A stretch of DNA of 64,000 nt from Ilyomonas sp965199905 (GCA_965199905.1 OZ241366.1:3658001-3722000); one strand, 5' to 3'. Counted from the first letter of the stretch, positions 8,702 to 18,141 are shown. Notes: generated from the letters alone by a model not told the origin. Numbers and translations: made by a program.

Positions 8702-8987
8702 ATCGGTTTCTCTTTTCTCTTCCTTGCAAAGTAATTATTTTTTGCGTAGCAGGCTATACCTCAATTGTAAAGGAGCTGTCGAAAAAATATATCAGGTTTA
8801 TCATGTAGCTTGAAATTCGCTTTACTAAAATAATTTTTTGAATGAGAGTATAATGTTATAAAAAAAACAACTTAGCTTTCCGTTTCAATAAGATGGCGAC
8901 ATAAAGGATTGGTTTGGCATTTTAGTTTTGATTGTCTGATACGCTCTTTTTAGAAACGATTCGTTCACCATTTAAATACTATTGTTT

Positions 8988-10448
8988 ATGCGAATCCATA
9001 TCTACACCATCTTAGCGTCTTTACTGTTTACGGCTTCCGTCATCAATGCCCAAACAACCAATTGTTTGCAGAATAATTTTTGCAGTTACGACCTTTCCGA
9101 TTCCGTGCAGGCACCGTTCAGCAGTGTAGGCACCGATTTCAATCTCAACTATGGCAAATACAATGCGCCCCCTTATCCCGGCGATGTACAGTATGCGGAC
9201 GAAGACGACGGCGAGTGTGCGCCCGGCACTGCCAATTGCATTAAAACAGACAACGGCGTTTTGCATTATGATGTTTATTATCCCTCCGATTATACAAAAG
9301 CGCAAATGATAAACTGTCCGCTGCCGGCGGTAATCTTTGTGCATGGCGGCGGCTTTTCCGATTGCCATCCTCTGTCGCCCGGCAACCCAAACAATCCGCA
9401 AGCAAAAGCCTGGACAGACCGGGGCTTCGTACTGTTTAACGTAGAATACCGCAATGGCAGGCGATTGGTGCCTAAGCCCAAGGATTTTCCCTATTACACT
9501 GTACAACAACAGTTAGCCATTTACCGCGCCAGCCAGGATGTGAGAGGTGCGATACGAACCATCATTTTGCGGCAAAGGCAAGAACGCTCAAAAAGCAATA
9601 CGCAAAAGAAAGCGTACCAGATAGATACCAACTACTTGTTTCTGGCTGGCAACAGCGCCGGCAGCATTACGGTTCTGAATGTAGCTTTCGATTCAGCGCA
9701 GGCACTGCTCAATGCCATTAACCCGAATCAAGGGACAGCTACCATTTCCCAAGCCTTAGGACCGATTGATGCCGATTATTATGTTGGCGGAACCGACGTT
9801 TTATATCACAGCCTTATAAAAGGAGTTCTTGCGCAGTGGGGAAGCCTTGCGTTGCCGAACGGGTATAACAATCTAACTGCAAAAAATTTTTTCGATTACA
9901 AAGTTCCTGTCATACTATTTCATGGAAAGCAAGATCCTATAGTTCCGATTGGTCGTCAAGACATAAACTTTGCACCTGTAGATAATATGCCTGGCTCTCA
10001 AACCAATTACGGTAACATCTATAATCTTGAAACAAGTTGTTTGGCTACTACTTCTTTTAAAGCTGCCGGAAGCGCCACACCAACTCCTGATGTTTTCACT
10101 TACGGTTCAGACTCTATTTTCTATAATATTCTTCAGCCGCTGAACATTCCCTCCGAGCTACATGTAGATCTCCAGATGAGGCACGGACTGGACCCGGACG
10201 GACCTGCCTTTAAAAGTGATTTCGGCATCGGCACTACCCTTGGTACGAATACGGACTATTCAACCGCAGCCGCCGTTAGCTTATACATCATCAGCCGCGC
10301 CTGCATCTTTTTTCAGAACATCATCGGCGGCAATGCGCAGGCAAGGCAAAACTCCTCCACTACCCACAAGGTATTTATTGAGTGCGAAAACAACCGGGTG
10401 AAATGCGATTTGCTGAACGATGATCCCGGCTGCGGCATTGCCCCTTAA
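8988..10448 (+). CDS. Secreted carboxylesterase-type alpha/beta hydrolase
   Basis: 486 aa from the ATG at 8988 (a TTG two codons upstream is also in frame). Signal peptide MRIHIYTILASLLFTASVINA then a 60-residue N-terminal segment rich in Cys (NCLQNNFC, ECAPGTANC). Catalytic features: oxyanion-hole HGGGF, nucleophile elbow AGNSAGS, acid in FHGKQDPIVP and histidine in MRHGLDPDG. This order is that of type-B carboxylesterase/lipase-like enzymes acting on small esters outside the cytoplasm. The C-terminus (FIECENNRVKCDLLNDDPGC) is Cys-rich and is not a T9SS domain. The next gene, 29 bp downstream, encodes a T9SS-exported protein, so the two probably form one transcription unit. Confidence 0.85.
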   Translation: MRIHIYTILASLLFTASVINAQTTNCLQNNFCSYDLSDSVQAPFSSVGTDFNLNYGKYNAPPYPGDVQYADEDDGECAPGTANCIKTDNGVLHYDVYYPSDYTKAQMINCPLPAVIFVHGGGFSDCHPLSPGNPNNPQAKAWTDRGFVLFNVEYRNGRRLVPKPKDFPYYTVQQQLAIYRASQDVRGAIRTIILRQRQERSKSNTQKKAYQIDTNYLFLAGNSAGSITVLNVAFDSAQALLNAINPNQGTATISQALGPIDADYYVGGTDVLYHSLIKGVLAQWGSLALPNGYNNLTAKNFFDYKVPVILFHGKQDPIVPIGRQDINFAPVDNMPGSQTNYGNIYNLETSCLATTSFKAAGSATPTPDVFTYGSDSIFYNILQPLNIPSELHVDLQMRHGLDPDGPAFKSDFGIGTTLGTNTDYSTAAAVSLYIISRACIFFQNIIGGNAQARQNSSTTHKVFIECENNRVKCDLLNDDPGCGIAP

Positions 10449-10477
10449 TATTTTTCTCCATTTCAAAATATACAATC

Positions 10478-12229
10478 ATGAAACGCTTTTTACTATTCAT
10501 TTTAGTTTGCCTAACCGCACATACAGTATTTAGCCAACCCGGCTCTTTGGACAAATCGTTTGGCGAGAACGGATTTTCTGCTACTACAGATATTGGCTAT
10601 CATAATGCAATCGTGCAGCAACCAGATGGAAAATTAGTAACCGCGAGTTCTTACAGTAAAGGCGGCGTTATCCGTTTCCTGCCCGATGGCACATTGGATT
10701 CTACTTTCGGCACAGCCGGCTTTATCTCTTTCTTTAGTGGCAGAGATTTGGTTTTGCTACCCGATAATAAAATACTTGTGCTAGGTTCAGCCAGAGATGA
10801 AACCGATACGGTTCGGGAGGCAGTTGTCCGTTTACTGCCAAATGGCAAAGCAGACTCTTCGTTTGGTGAGAACGGCTTTGTGTTTACACCCATTTACAAA
10901 GACCGTAGTAGTAGTTACGATCACCTCAGGGTAGAAAAGGATGGCACGGTCGTTATTTCCGGTTCCGGAATAACATATCCGCAATCTTTAATTCCTGAAT
11001 ATTCTTACATCAGTTTCATTTCGCCCGATGGCGTATTCAATACAAATTACGGAGATAACGGACGCTTACTGAATTATACCAATGTAGATGACAAAGCGCT
11101 TGCCCTGCAGAAAGATGGAAAAATATTAGTGGGCGGATACAACTTTCCTGAATGGGACTTTGCAATCACCCGGTACAATATGGATGGCAGTATCGATGAA
11201 AGCTTCGGCGATGGGGGAACGGTTCTTACTGACGTATTGGGACAAGACAATTTAACAAGCATCGCGGTGCAGGACGACCAGAAAATTGTTGTCAGCGGCT
11301 ATCCATCCGGCGGCATAAGACCCATGATGGCCGTCCGTTACCAAACTGATGGCACTTTGGATCCTTCTTTTGGCGAAGGAGGAAAAGTGTTTGTTTCCTT
11401 CGGGAATTTGTCAGCCAGCCCATTAGCCGTTTTGCTTCAGCCCGACGGAAAGATCATCCTCGCAGGCTACGCGTCAACCTTTGAAGCCAGACCAAAAAGC
11501 TCAATCGGTCTATGCCGCCTCAATACCAACGGAATCTTAGATTCTTCCTTTGGCATAGACGGTTTAAGCATAACGCCCTACCTGAATTACGATGCCGGAG
11601 CCTACTGCGCCGTTTTTCAGAAAGACGGAAAAATTGTGACGGGGGGCAGCTATTACAACACCCGAAAAGGCTACGACAGCTACCTGCTGGCCCGCTTTAA
11701 CGGCGATGGAGAAAAGAAATCAATCATTGCCAAAATCAAACGCCGGCTCAACAATCATGGCATTGGCTGGAAAGGATTGGACAACACAGCAGTGAATTAT
11801 TACAGCGTGCAATACAGCCCCAACGGAAGCGGGTTCAGCGAAAGTAAACGGATAAGCGGCGCCGGAACTTTTATGGCAAAAGACTACGACTGCGCAGTGG
11901 ACAAAGCCGGCTATTACCGCGTGGTGGCAGTGGACAGGAACGGCTACAAAACGTTTTCCAACAAAGTGCTGGTGAGCGAAGGAGACATCACCGCTTCCGC
12001 CGGCATTTACCCCAACCCTGCTAAAGATTATGTTACGGTGTATGGCTTGCCGGGTAACGCCAAAAGCAACATCAGCATTACCGATGGCACCGGCAATGTG
12101 AAGATAAGAGGCATAAGCAGCGGTGGCAGCCAATACCAATCTTCGGTAAGCAACCTGCCGCCCGGCACTTATTACCTGAACATCAGCAGCCGGGGCAGCA
12201 CGCAGTCGCTTCCGTTTATGAAGGAATGA
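10478..12229 (+). CDS. Delta-60 repeat protein with type IX secretion sorting domain
   Basis: 583 aa. Signal peptide MKRFLLFILVCLTAHTVFS. Residues about 20-410 are seven delta-60 repeats of about 50 residues, each with the pattern G-x-L-D-x-S-F-G-x-x-G followed by Q-x-DGK-I-x-x-G (for example GSLDKSFGENG, GTLDPSFGEGG, QPDGKIILAGY); these fold as a propeller-like array. About residues 410-500 form a linker with beta-sandwich character. The last 80 residues (AGIYPNPAKDYVTVYGLP ... LPPGTYYLNI) are a Por secretion-system type A sorting domain. It is exported across the outer membrane and probably surface-bound. Substrate or binding partner unknown. Confidence 0.92.
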   Translation: MKRFLLFILVCLTAHTVFSQPGSLDKSFGENGFSATTDIGYHNAIVQQPDGKLVTASSYSKGGVIRFLPDGTLDSTFGTAGFISFFSGRDLVLLPDNKILVLGSARDETDTVREAVVRLLPNGKADSSFGENGFVFTPIYKDRSSSYDHLRVEKDGTVVISGSGITYPQSLIPEYSYISFISPDGVFNTNYGDNGRLLNYTNVDDKALALQKDGKILVGGYNFPEWDFAITRYNMDGSIDESFGDGGTVLTDVLGQDNLTSIAVQDDQKIVVSGYPSGGIRPMMAVRYQTDGTLDPSFGEGGKVFVSFGNLSASPLAVLLQPDGKIILAGYASTFEARPKSSIGLCRLNTNGILDSSFGIDGLSITPYLNYDAGAYCAVFQKDGKIVTGGSYYNTRKGYDSYLLARFNGDGEKKSIIAKIKRRLNNHGIGWKGLDNTAVNYYSVQYSPNGSGFSESKRISGAGTFMAKDYDCAVDKAGYYRVVAVDRNGYKTFSNKVLVSEGDITASAGIYPNPAKDYVTVYGLPGNAKSNISITDGTGNVKIRGISSGGSQYQSSVSNLPPGTYYLNISSRGSTQSLPFMKE

Positions 12230-12243
12230 GAAAGTGAGGAAAG

Positions 12244-12288
12244 AAATAAACAAAGGCATTGCCCATTCGGCAATGCCTTTGTTTATTT
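12244..12288. terminator. Bidirectional intrinsic terminator
   Basis: Perfect 20-bp inverted repeat: arm 12244-12263, loop CATTC, arm 12269-12288, with an A-rich start and T-rich end. Sits between the convergent delta-60 and M28 peptidase genes and can serve both. Confidence 0.9.
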
Positions 12289-12407
12289 GATGGCTGTATG
12301 TATTCGCGCATTTATTTTTCCATTCTCCGGTTCCAGCACCGTCTCTCGCAGAGGACGATGCTGTGTGATAGAAAGGTTTTTCCGGCATCCAAAAAACCCG
12401 GAACGCG

Positions 12408-14630
12408 CTACGGTATTATATTCTCCAGATAACTGCTCAGCCGCAACACCGCATCCGCCGCTAGTTCAATCTGGGCTTGCGCTTCCGTCCAGTTGCGCTG
12501 CTCAATCGCTTCGCGGATGCCGGGCAATGTTTTCACGCCGTAACCTGTATAAAAGCCGGGTGCATAAATGGAATGCCGGTACCATTCGCGGCGTGGCAAA
12601 CCTGACGGTAACAGCAGTTGCTGCTCTGCTGTGTATAAGGCTTTATTGATAGTATCTGAGATAGCCGAATCGCCTCTTTTATTTAATAATACTGATAAGC
12701 TGTCCGTGCTTTTTTGCAGACTATCTACAGCCGTTTGCAGTGGCGCAAAGTTGAGATAAGGCACGTCATCTTTTACCGGTGGCGGCATTAAATGACCGGC
12801 AGTATCGGTGGTTTGTGAGTAGATGCCCGACTGAATCATTTTATTTTCCAGCCTTGTGCTTTCGCGCATATTATCTGCCAGGGCAATCACTTCTTTTGTA
12901 TAATCATTGATGGCTTTGTACAGATAAGAAAAGTTGAAGGGAAGATGATCTGCATCTGCCATGCGCAAGGCAATGCGCCCTGCTGTTTTTGACAAGGCAA
13001 CACCGTATTGAAAAGAAGGATCTTTAAAGCGGCGATAATTATCATACGAATCGTAGATGGAATGATAGTCGCCGCCGCCATCTTCGCCACCAAAGCCAAG
13101 GTTTAAGGAAGGCAAACCTAAGTGCTGCAGAAACGGTGAAAAATCAGACCCTGAACCTAAGGGCTCCAACACCAGTTCTTTCTTGTTCATAGCATCCTGT
13201 TTCGCTTTTGTTCCGGCTGCATCTGCCACTTCTTTGGCAAGGCTGCGGGCTTTTATGGTAATGCCGGTTTCCGGGTCGGCTACATCAGCAGCTACTTCGT
13301 TTACCATCGTTTGCAAAGCAGCAGAACCTCCAACACCAAAGAAGCCTCTGCCATTGCCATCGCTGTTGATGTACACGACGGTTTTTTGCTTTAGCTCATC
13401 AGCATGATCTTCTACCCATTCAGTAGAGCCGAGCAGGGCAGGCTCTTCGCCGTCCCACGCACAATAAACGAGAGTGCGTTTTGGCTTCCAGCCGGTCTTC
13501 GCCAGTTCGCCAATGGCTTTCGCTTCTTCCAGCATGGCTGCCTGCCCGCTAATAGGATCGCTGGCGCCATTTACCCAGGCATCGTGGTGATTGCCACGCA
13601 CTACCCATTCGTCGGGATATTGTGAACCCTTTAGTGTGGCGATCACATTATTGCATGGTACCTGGCTCCAGTTGAACGCCACGCTCAGGTGAACTTTGGT
13701 AGTAGTACCGCCACCGATATGATAAGTAAACGGTAAGCCGCCTGCCCAATCGCGCGGCGCGGCTGGCCCATCCAGTGCTTTTAATAGTGGCGCCGCATCG
13801 TGGTAGCTGATGGGAAGCACGGGTATCTTCAACAGGTTCTTTGCATCGCTTTGCGCAATACGTTTGGCGTCTTTGGTAGAACCGATATCCGGCGTTAGCG
13901 GATCGCCGGGATAAACAGGCATGTCCATCACGCTGCCGCGCTGTACTTCATATTCGCTGCGCCAGGCACCTTTTGGATAAGTGTCGCCTGCTGCATATCC
14001 ATCATCAATCGGGTCGCTGTAAATGATGCAACCAATAGCGCCATGCTCCTGCGCTACTTTGGGCTTAATGCCGCGCCAGCTTCTGCCGTATTTGGCTATT
14101 ACAATTTTTCCTTTTACGCTGATGCCCATACGGTCTAGTCTGTCATAATCGGCAGGTAAGCCATAGTTGACAAACACCAACGGCGCTGTTACATCACCAT
14201 CGGCGCTCCATGCATTGTAGGTGGGCAACTGACCGTCTTGTCCACTGGTGGCATCTTCTTTCAGTGCTGGTTCTTTTAGGATGGCTTTGTAAACGGTGGG
14301 CGATACCATTTCGAGTACGCGCGTTTTGGGTGTGGGAAAGAGAACAGTGTAAGTATCCATGCGCACATCCCATCCATACGATTTGAGCCGGTTGAAGATA
14401 GTATCAGCTACCGCTTTGCCGCCTGGTGAACCCAGATGATGCGGGTTTGAGGATAACAACTTTATAGTGCTGCCTATGTGGTTGGCGCTGAGGTTTTGAT
14501 CAAACTGTTTCTCGATGTCTTTCTCTTGTTTGGCATTGGCAGAAGTGAAGCCGGAGATGGAGGATTGTGAGAAGCTTGTTGTAGTTACTACAGAGACTGC
14601 CATTACCAGGAAGAAGAAATATTGTTTCAT
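12408..14630 (-). CDS. Secreted M28-family zinc metallopeptidase (glutamate carboxypeptidase II/PSMA-like)
   Basis: 740 aa from the ATG at 14630 (MKQYFFFLVMAVSVVTTTSF then SQ, a clean signal peptide); the frame extends 39 codons further upstream but without features. Order of domains: N-terminal segment, PA insertion (APLVFVNYGL ... VKGKIVIAKYG ... GCIIYSDPIDDG), M28 peptidase core, C-terminal transferrin-receptor-like helical domain. Zinc ligands and catalysis: HHDAW (His, Asp), WDGEEPALLGS (Glu-Glu), GSGSDFSPF, and GGGDYHSIYDSYD (His). Such enzymes remove C-terminal or N-terminal amino acids from peptides in the periplasm. It is monocistronic, with the shared terminator downstream and repeat copy C upstream. 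Confidence 0.92.
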   Translation of the reverse strand: MKQYFFFLVMAVSVVTTTSFSQSSISGFTSANAKQEKDIEKQFDQNLSANHIGSTIKLLSSNPHHLGSPGGKAVADTIFNRLKSYGWDVRMDTYTVLFPTPKTRVLEMVSPTVYKAILKEPALKEDATSGQDGQLPTYNAWSADGDVTAPLVFVNYGLPADYDRLDRMGISVKGKIVIAKYGRSWRGIKPKVAQEHGAIGCIIYSDPIDDGYAAGDTYPKGAWRSEYEVQRGSVMDMPVYPGDPLTPDIGSTKDAKRIAQSDAKNLLKIPVLPISYHDAAPLLKALDGPAAPRDWAGGLPFTYHIGGGTTTKVHLSVAFNWSQVPCNNVIATLKGSQYPDEWVVRGNHHDAWVNGASDPISGQAAMLEEAKAIGELAKTGWKPKRTLVYCAWDGEEPALLGSTEWVEDHADELKQKTVVYINSDGNGRGFFGVGGSAALQTMVNEVAADVADPETGITIKARSLAKEVADAAGTKAKQDAMNKKELVLEPLGSGSDFSPFLQHLGLPSLNLGFGGEDGGGDYHSIYDSYDNYRRFKDPSFQYGVALSKTAGRIALRMADADHLPFNFSYLYKAINDYTKEVIALADNMRESTRLENKMIQSGIYSQTTDTAGHLMPPPVKDDVPYLNFAPLQTAVDSLQKSTDSLSVLLNKRGDSAISDTINKALYTAEQQLLLPSGLPRREWYRHSIYAPGFYTGYGVKTLPGIREAIEQRNWTEAQAQIELAADAVLRLSSYLENIIP

Positions 14631-14860
14631 AGATAGATATAATTTGCCTGCGAGATAAAAATAGGGAATAATGAAAGAGCTGGTGTAATGTATTGAATGA
14701 AAACTTATGCGTTGGATGAATAATGCGGTTTGTTTCATTATGTACAAACAGTATCAATTGTATTATACAGATTGCTTCCCCGATGAAGTCGGGACACGCG
14801 TAACTGATGGCAAGTATGTCTCTGTGTTGCTTTGTGTTTTTCGTGCCTTTATGGTTAAAT

Positions 14861-14990
14861 AAAAAAGCTTCATCATTGCCCTGAACCTTGATAGGAAGAT
14901 TCTTACTGCTTTGACACACAAGAATCACTACTATCGATCACAAAAGCGATGGACGATAGCTCACAAAACTGTACTTTTTCTTTTGAATAC
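14861..14990 (+). repeat. Dispersed intergenic repeat, copy C
   Basis: Plus-strand order: catcattgccctgaaccttg, hairpin arms 14898-14904 (GATTCTT) and 14920-14926 (AAGAATC), then cgatcacaaaagcgatgga and caaaactgta. Loop TGCTTTGACAC on the plus strand, the B/D orientation. It lies in the gap upstream of the M28 gene, which is otherwise empty. Confidence 0.75.
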
Positions 14991-15036
14991 TTATCGTGTC
15001 TTTAAAAGCCTTACCGGCGAGATGACATTATGATTT

Positions 15037-15147
15037 ATGAAAAGATGGTTGAAGAAATTACTTACAACCGGGCTCATAGTGTTATGCCAGGGCTATAGAA
15101 AAGGTATAGAAAGTAACTGTGAAATTCTGCGAAAACCAGTGGGTTAA
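15037..15147 (+). CDS. Possible tiny leader-like ORF (36 aa)
   Basis: ATG AAA AGA TGG... reads MKRWLKKLLTTGLIVLCQGY and ends after 36 residues. A basic start followed by a hydrophobic stretch and a Cys looks like a truncated lipoprotein signal. It may be the stub of a lost gene or chance; no ribosome site is obvious. The rest of 14991-15276 shows nothing else. Confidence 0.2.
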   Translation: MKRWLKKLLTTGLIVLCQGYRKGIESNCEILRKPVG

Positions 15148-15276
15148 AATGGTGTGAGGAGAAGTGTGAGAACATTGGCTTAATGACAGGTTGGCGGGCA
15201 GTGAGAGGGAAGCAACACATCATTTAAAAAGCATATTGCTCAATATTTGTACTGACCTTTCTTAAATGTCCAATAC

Positions 15277-15534
15277 ATGAGAAAGCTAATGATTGCTTCT
15301 GTGCTAATGAGCCTTGCCGGCTATGTAGTTTACACAGCTTATAACAACATTGGAAAAACTCTGGTGGGTTCTGGCGATTTTTTGACTGATGAAGGTGTCG
15401 GTAATTCTTATGTTGATATTGAAAAAGGATTGCGCCCGAGGTATGAGGTGCAAGACGGCGTTGGCGGCAGCGACTTTTTCGATATCGGTGAAGGCGGTGT
15501 GACGGGTATAAGACCTGGGGAGGATTTTAGATGA
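15277..15534 (+). CDS. Small hypothetical membrane-anchored or secreted protein
   Basis: 85 aa. It opens MRKLMIASVLMSLAGYVVYTA, a basic start and one hydrophobic stretch that could be a signal peptide or single anchor, followed by an acidic Gly/Asp-rich tail (GSDFFDIGEGGVTGIRPGED) with no cysteines. The tail has two related segments, GVGNSYVDIEKGLRPRYE and GVGGSDFFDIGEGGVTGIRP, which suggests an old internal duplication. No family recognised. The codon pattern and protein-like composition favour a real gene, but length and isolation keep confidence moderate. Confidence 0.45.
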   Translation: MRKLMIASVLMSLAGYVVYTAYNNIGKTLVGSGDFLTDEGVGNSYVDIEKGLRPRYEVQDGVGGSDFFDIGEGGVTGIRPGEDFR

Positions 15535-15860
15535 GCTGCCGGCAGGTTTAGATATGGTAATAAGAACAACCTTCCATTCGCAGAAGTGTATTGTATGTAA
15601 ATTTCTGCCTTTGCTGACGTTCTTCATCGACATATTTTTTGCTGGTGAAGAACATTAGTATGAACAAGGGAACGATGATTCCGGCGATGAGTTAGTTTGA
15701 AAAAGAGTCTAATATTCCATGTTTATGTGATAGTAAACTCAGATAAAAGCTACATTTCAAACAAGCTCATTATTAGCTTGTTGTTAGCCGTTTTTACGTT
15801 ATTATGCGCAAAACGAACAACCAGTTATATAGATATACTTTGCGTCTATTTATATAACAG
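15535..15860. other. Gene-free stretch with one short hairpin
   Basis: No coding frame supported. A short perfect dyad (AACAAGCT 15760-15767, AGCTTGTT 15775-15782) lies about 80 bp past the end of the minus-strand gene at 15861, and could be a weak transcription end for it; no T-run follows. Confidence 0.4.
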
Positions 15861-16694
15861 CTAAAAATGCCTGATGCTCTGAAACTCTGCCTGGCCTTGC
15901 TCTGCGGTTACGGCTTCGTTCTGTAATTTGTAATTGGAAAGATGCTTGTACATGCCCCACTGAAGAGATGTTTTTATATAGTAGGCTTTTCCAAACTGAA
16001 TGGTTAGCGGCAAGGTAGATTCATCTTTATTCAGGCGGCTTTTTAACTGGAAAATTCCTTCTTTTAAAACCTTGAACAATAATCCTGAATTATTCTTCGC
16101 CACACCAATCAGGTTATTATTGAAGTAGAGCAGGTAGTTAGCCATGGATAAGGTTACTTTACCAGGGCGATAAATATACAGCAAGGCATACTTTGCCGTA
16201 TCGCTGATGTGGAATGCTTTGTTCTCTTCGGTACCGTGAATAATTTCAATCAGGTGGTTATCTGTAATGTTCACCTTTTCGTGCAGCCACATTGTGTCGG
16301 CGGAAAGAAGAACAGAGTTTGGTTTATCAAGGTAGCCGCTGTAGGTATAATAGTCATCCGTAAGTTTATTAATGGTGAATACCAGCTTGTGTTTCTTCAT
16401 CAGTTTTCTTGTCTGTTCTTCGTTCTTGCCGTTCATGTCCACCAGGCTTAGTGTATAGGTACAGTCATCATTCCACTTAATTTTCCAGAGCGAAGTATCG
16501 CCTGTTGTCACGTCTGTTTCATGCGCATAATCGCCTTCTCGGATGTCAACATAACGGCTGTCGGAGTTTTGCGGATAATTATAAAAAATGCCCTGGTGAA
16601 TATCCGCGCATGTCAAACTCTTTTGTGCGTGGAGAGCAGGGTAAAAAAAGAAGAAAGTAACAGCAGCCAAGATGACTTTACAGAACGGGCTCAT
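15861..16694 (-). CDS. Secreted protein, lipocalin-like N-half and DUF2846-like C-half, function unknown
   Basis: 277 aa. Signal peptide MSPFCKVILAAVTFFFFYPALHA then QK. About residues 25-125 form a strand-rich unit (GIFYNYPQNSDSRYVDIREG, LWKIKWNDDCTYTLSLVDMN) reminiscent of small secreted lipocalin-like proteins. About 165-250 (YALLYIYRPGKVTLSMANYL, LYFNNNLIGVAKNNSGLLFKV) resembles DUF2846, a domain usually found in periplasmic lipoproteins. No lipobox cysteine is seen. The assignment rests on pattern memory and is tentative. It is alone, with empty flanks on both sides. Confidence 0.6.
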   Translation of the reverse strand: MSPFCKVILAAVTFFFFYPALHAQKSLTCADIHQGIFYNYPQNSDSRYVDIREGDYAHETDVTTGDTSLWKIKWNDDCTYTLSLVDMNGKNEEQTRKLMKKHKLVFTINKLTDDYYTYSGYLDKPNSVLLSADTMWLHEKVNITDNHLIEIIHGTEENKAFHISDTAKYALLYIYRPGKVTLSMANYLLYFNNNLIGVAKNNSGLLFKVLKEGIFQLKSRLNKDESTLPLTIQFGKAYYIKTSLQWGMYKHLSNYKLQNEAVTAEQGQAEFQSIRHF

Positions 16695-17047
16695 AGATAT
16701 TTTTTCGGGGATGAAAATAGAAGTTTTTTATTATATCCGGTGATGTCATATTTTAGTTTCAGCGTTATAAAAGAGAGCAAACTCCTCATAATATCCTGCC
16801 TGTTATCTAAGCGAAATTATATTGCATAAATGTCTCAATAAAACAATCATGTAAGCCAATTTTCATAAATGAAGAGTTTAAAAAATGTTTATCAATTTTG
16901 TTTTTCGAGAAGATGATGCGCTGCTATTTTGAAGAACACAAAAACTCAAAACAATGAGCGCCCGTAACCTGGACGTTGCGCTGTAGCAGCCCTTCGTTTT
17001 TCGTTATTTCTTTCTCTGCCACCAGTTGTTCAAAAAACTTAGATAGA

Positions 17048-17232
17048 CTATGAAAAATGTACCCGGCACTCACAATTATAGTATGCGCAGCATCGACTCA
17101 CGCCTGCAAGATGAATGGATGTGAACCAGCGGAAGTGATGTTGATTACTGCAATGAAGATGGTACATGGTTGGGCAGCGCCTATGGCTTTGCTTATCGTA
17201 TGAATGTTGATGCAAAAGGCAATGGCAATTCG
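17048..17232 (+). pseudogene. Coding-like remnant of unknown gene
   Basis: From the ATG at 17050 the plus strand reads MKNVPGTHNYSMRSIDSRLQ, DEWM, stop (TGA), then TSGSDVDYCNEDGTWLGSAY and GFAYRMNVDAKGNG. Composition and the TGA in a place where Trp (TGG) would fit (DEWMW-TSGSD) suggest a broken gene. It runs straight into the truncated 3' end of the histidine kinase remnant on the other strand, as expected at a deletion junction. Family not recognised. The stretch 16695-17047 upstream shows nothing. Confidence 0.35.
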
Positions 17233-17560
17233 CTATCCACCAAAATGTCACCATCATACCGCTGAATAATTTCGGCACATAAATACAGCCCGATTCCAAA
17301 GCCTGAGGCAGAAGTTGCATTGTCGTTGTTTACGCGGTAACAACGCTCAAACAATTTGTCTCTGTCTTTATTTTTTTCACTCACTACTGCGGTTCTATCC
17401 CGGGTGATGCAAGCTATTTTAATGAGTGTGTCAGGCGGCTAATATTTTACAGCATTGCTGATAAAGTTACTGATCACCTAACCTGTTTTATCTTTATAAG
17501 TATTGCCCCGAAGGCATCGCTTACGGCCAGTATGCTTAAATGAGGCAGGTTAGCCTTTAA
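17193..17560 (-). pseudogene. Sensor histidine kinase remnant (ATPase domain), broken
   Basis: Read on the minus strand, the kinase ATPase domain is still legible: VISNFISNAVKY, stop, PPDTLIKIACITRDRTAVV, SEKNKDRDKLFERCYRV and GFGIGLYLCAEIIQRYDG, VDSE. The N-box has a TAG in place of Ser after VKY and another TAG in place of Gln before VISNF. The G1 (DxGxG) box is gone and a frame change precedes the N-box. The reading ends at VDSE, before the final strand. So at least two stops, one indel and a 3' truncation. It follows the intact response regulator gene on the same strand and was perhaps its cognate kinase. Confidence 0.85.
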
Positions 17561-17781
17561 TAACATTGAGCGGGTTCCTCCCGCTTAATATAATTTTGAA
17601 ACTCCTGGCTGTTGTAAAACCAGTCTTTGCTCGTGGTATCAAAAATAGTATAGTATTCTTCGCTTGTATTGCAGATGAATATTTTCGCCAATAAGTGAAG
17701 CAAAGCAGGTATTAGGTTATAGCAAAGTTTATCCCCGAAGCGCAGATGTGAAAACATCTATGCGGAAACAGGCGGGTATGA

Positions 17782-18141
17782 TTAGCAAATGATATGCGAA
17801 GCGATAATATTTGAAATTTCCATCAGCGAAAATGGCTTGCTGATAAAATCTGATGCCTCGTATTGTTTATAATTTTCCCCATTGGCGGGATTGGCTGAAA
17901 ACAGTAAAACCGGCACCGGAAAGCTCAACTCCTTTTTCACATACTTACAAATTTCCCTGCCGTCTTCACCGTTCAGGTTCACATCCAATAAGATAAGATT
18001 GGGAGTTTCTTTTTCACAGCCTTTTAAAAGTTCTTCCGAGTTGGAAAAGGTTTTTACATCGTACCCTATTTTCCTAAACCATATAGATAGCGAAAACCGG
18101 ATATCTTCCTCATCATCAATTATAAACAGGGTATTAGACAT
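17782..18141 (-). CDS. Single-domain response regulator (CheY-like receiver)
   Basis: 119 aa, receiver domain only, no output domain. Acidic pocket D9-D10 (FIIDDEED), phosphoacceptor D53 (LILLDVNLNGEDG), Ser82 in VLLFSA and Lys102 in DFISKPF are all present, so it should be phosphorylatable. Stand-alone receivers pass phosphate on or act by protein contact. It lies between the intact GAF histidine kinase (upstream, same strand, with repeat copy D between) and a dead kinase fragment downstream. The intact kinase is the natural candidate partner. Frame is intact although neighbours have decayed. Confidence 0.92.
   Translation of the reverse strand: MSNTLFIIDDEEDIRFSLSIWFRKIGYDVKTFSNSEELLKGCEKETPNLILLDVNLNGEDGREICKYVKKELSFPVPVLLFSANPANGENYKQYEASDFISKPFSLMEISNIIASHIIC

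Noticed and set aside
9021..9509. 162-aa antisense ORF inside the esterase gene
   Set aside because: Lies wholly opposite a gene with all catalytic motifs; a codon-bias artefact.
14631..14747. Upstream extension of the M28 peptidase by 39 codons
   Set aside because: The internal ATG at 14630 starts a normal signal peptide; the extension would bury it.
17557..17757. 66-aa minus-strand ORF downstream of the receiver gene
   Set aside because: No family pattern; part of the decayed kinase neighbourhood and probably chance or a non-legible part of that remnant.
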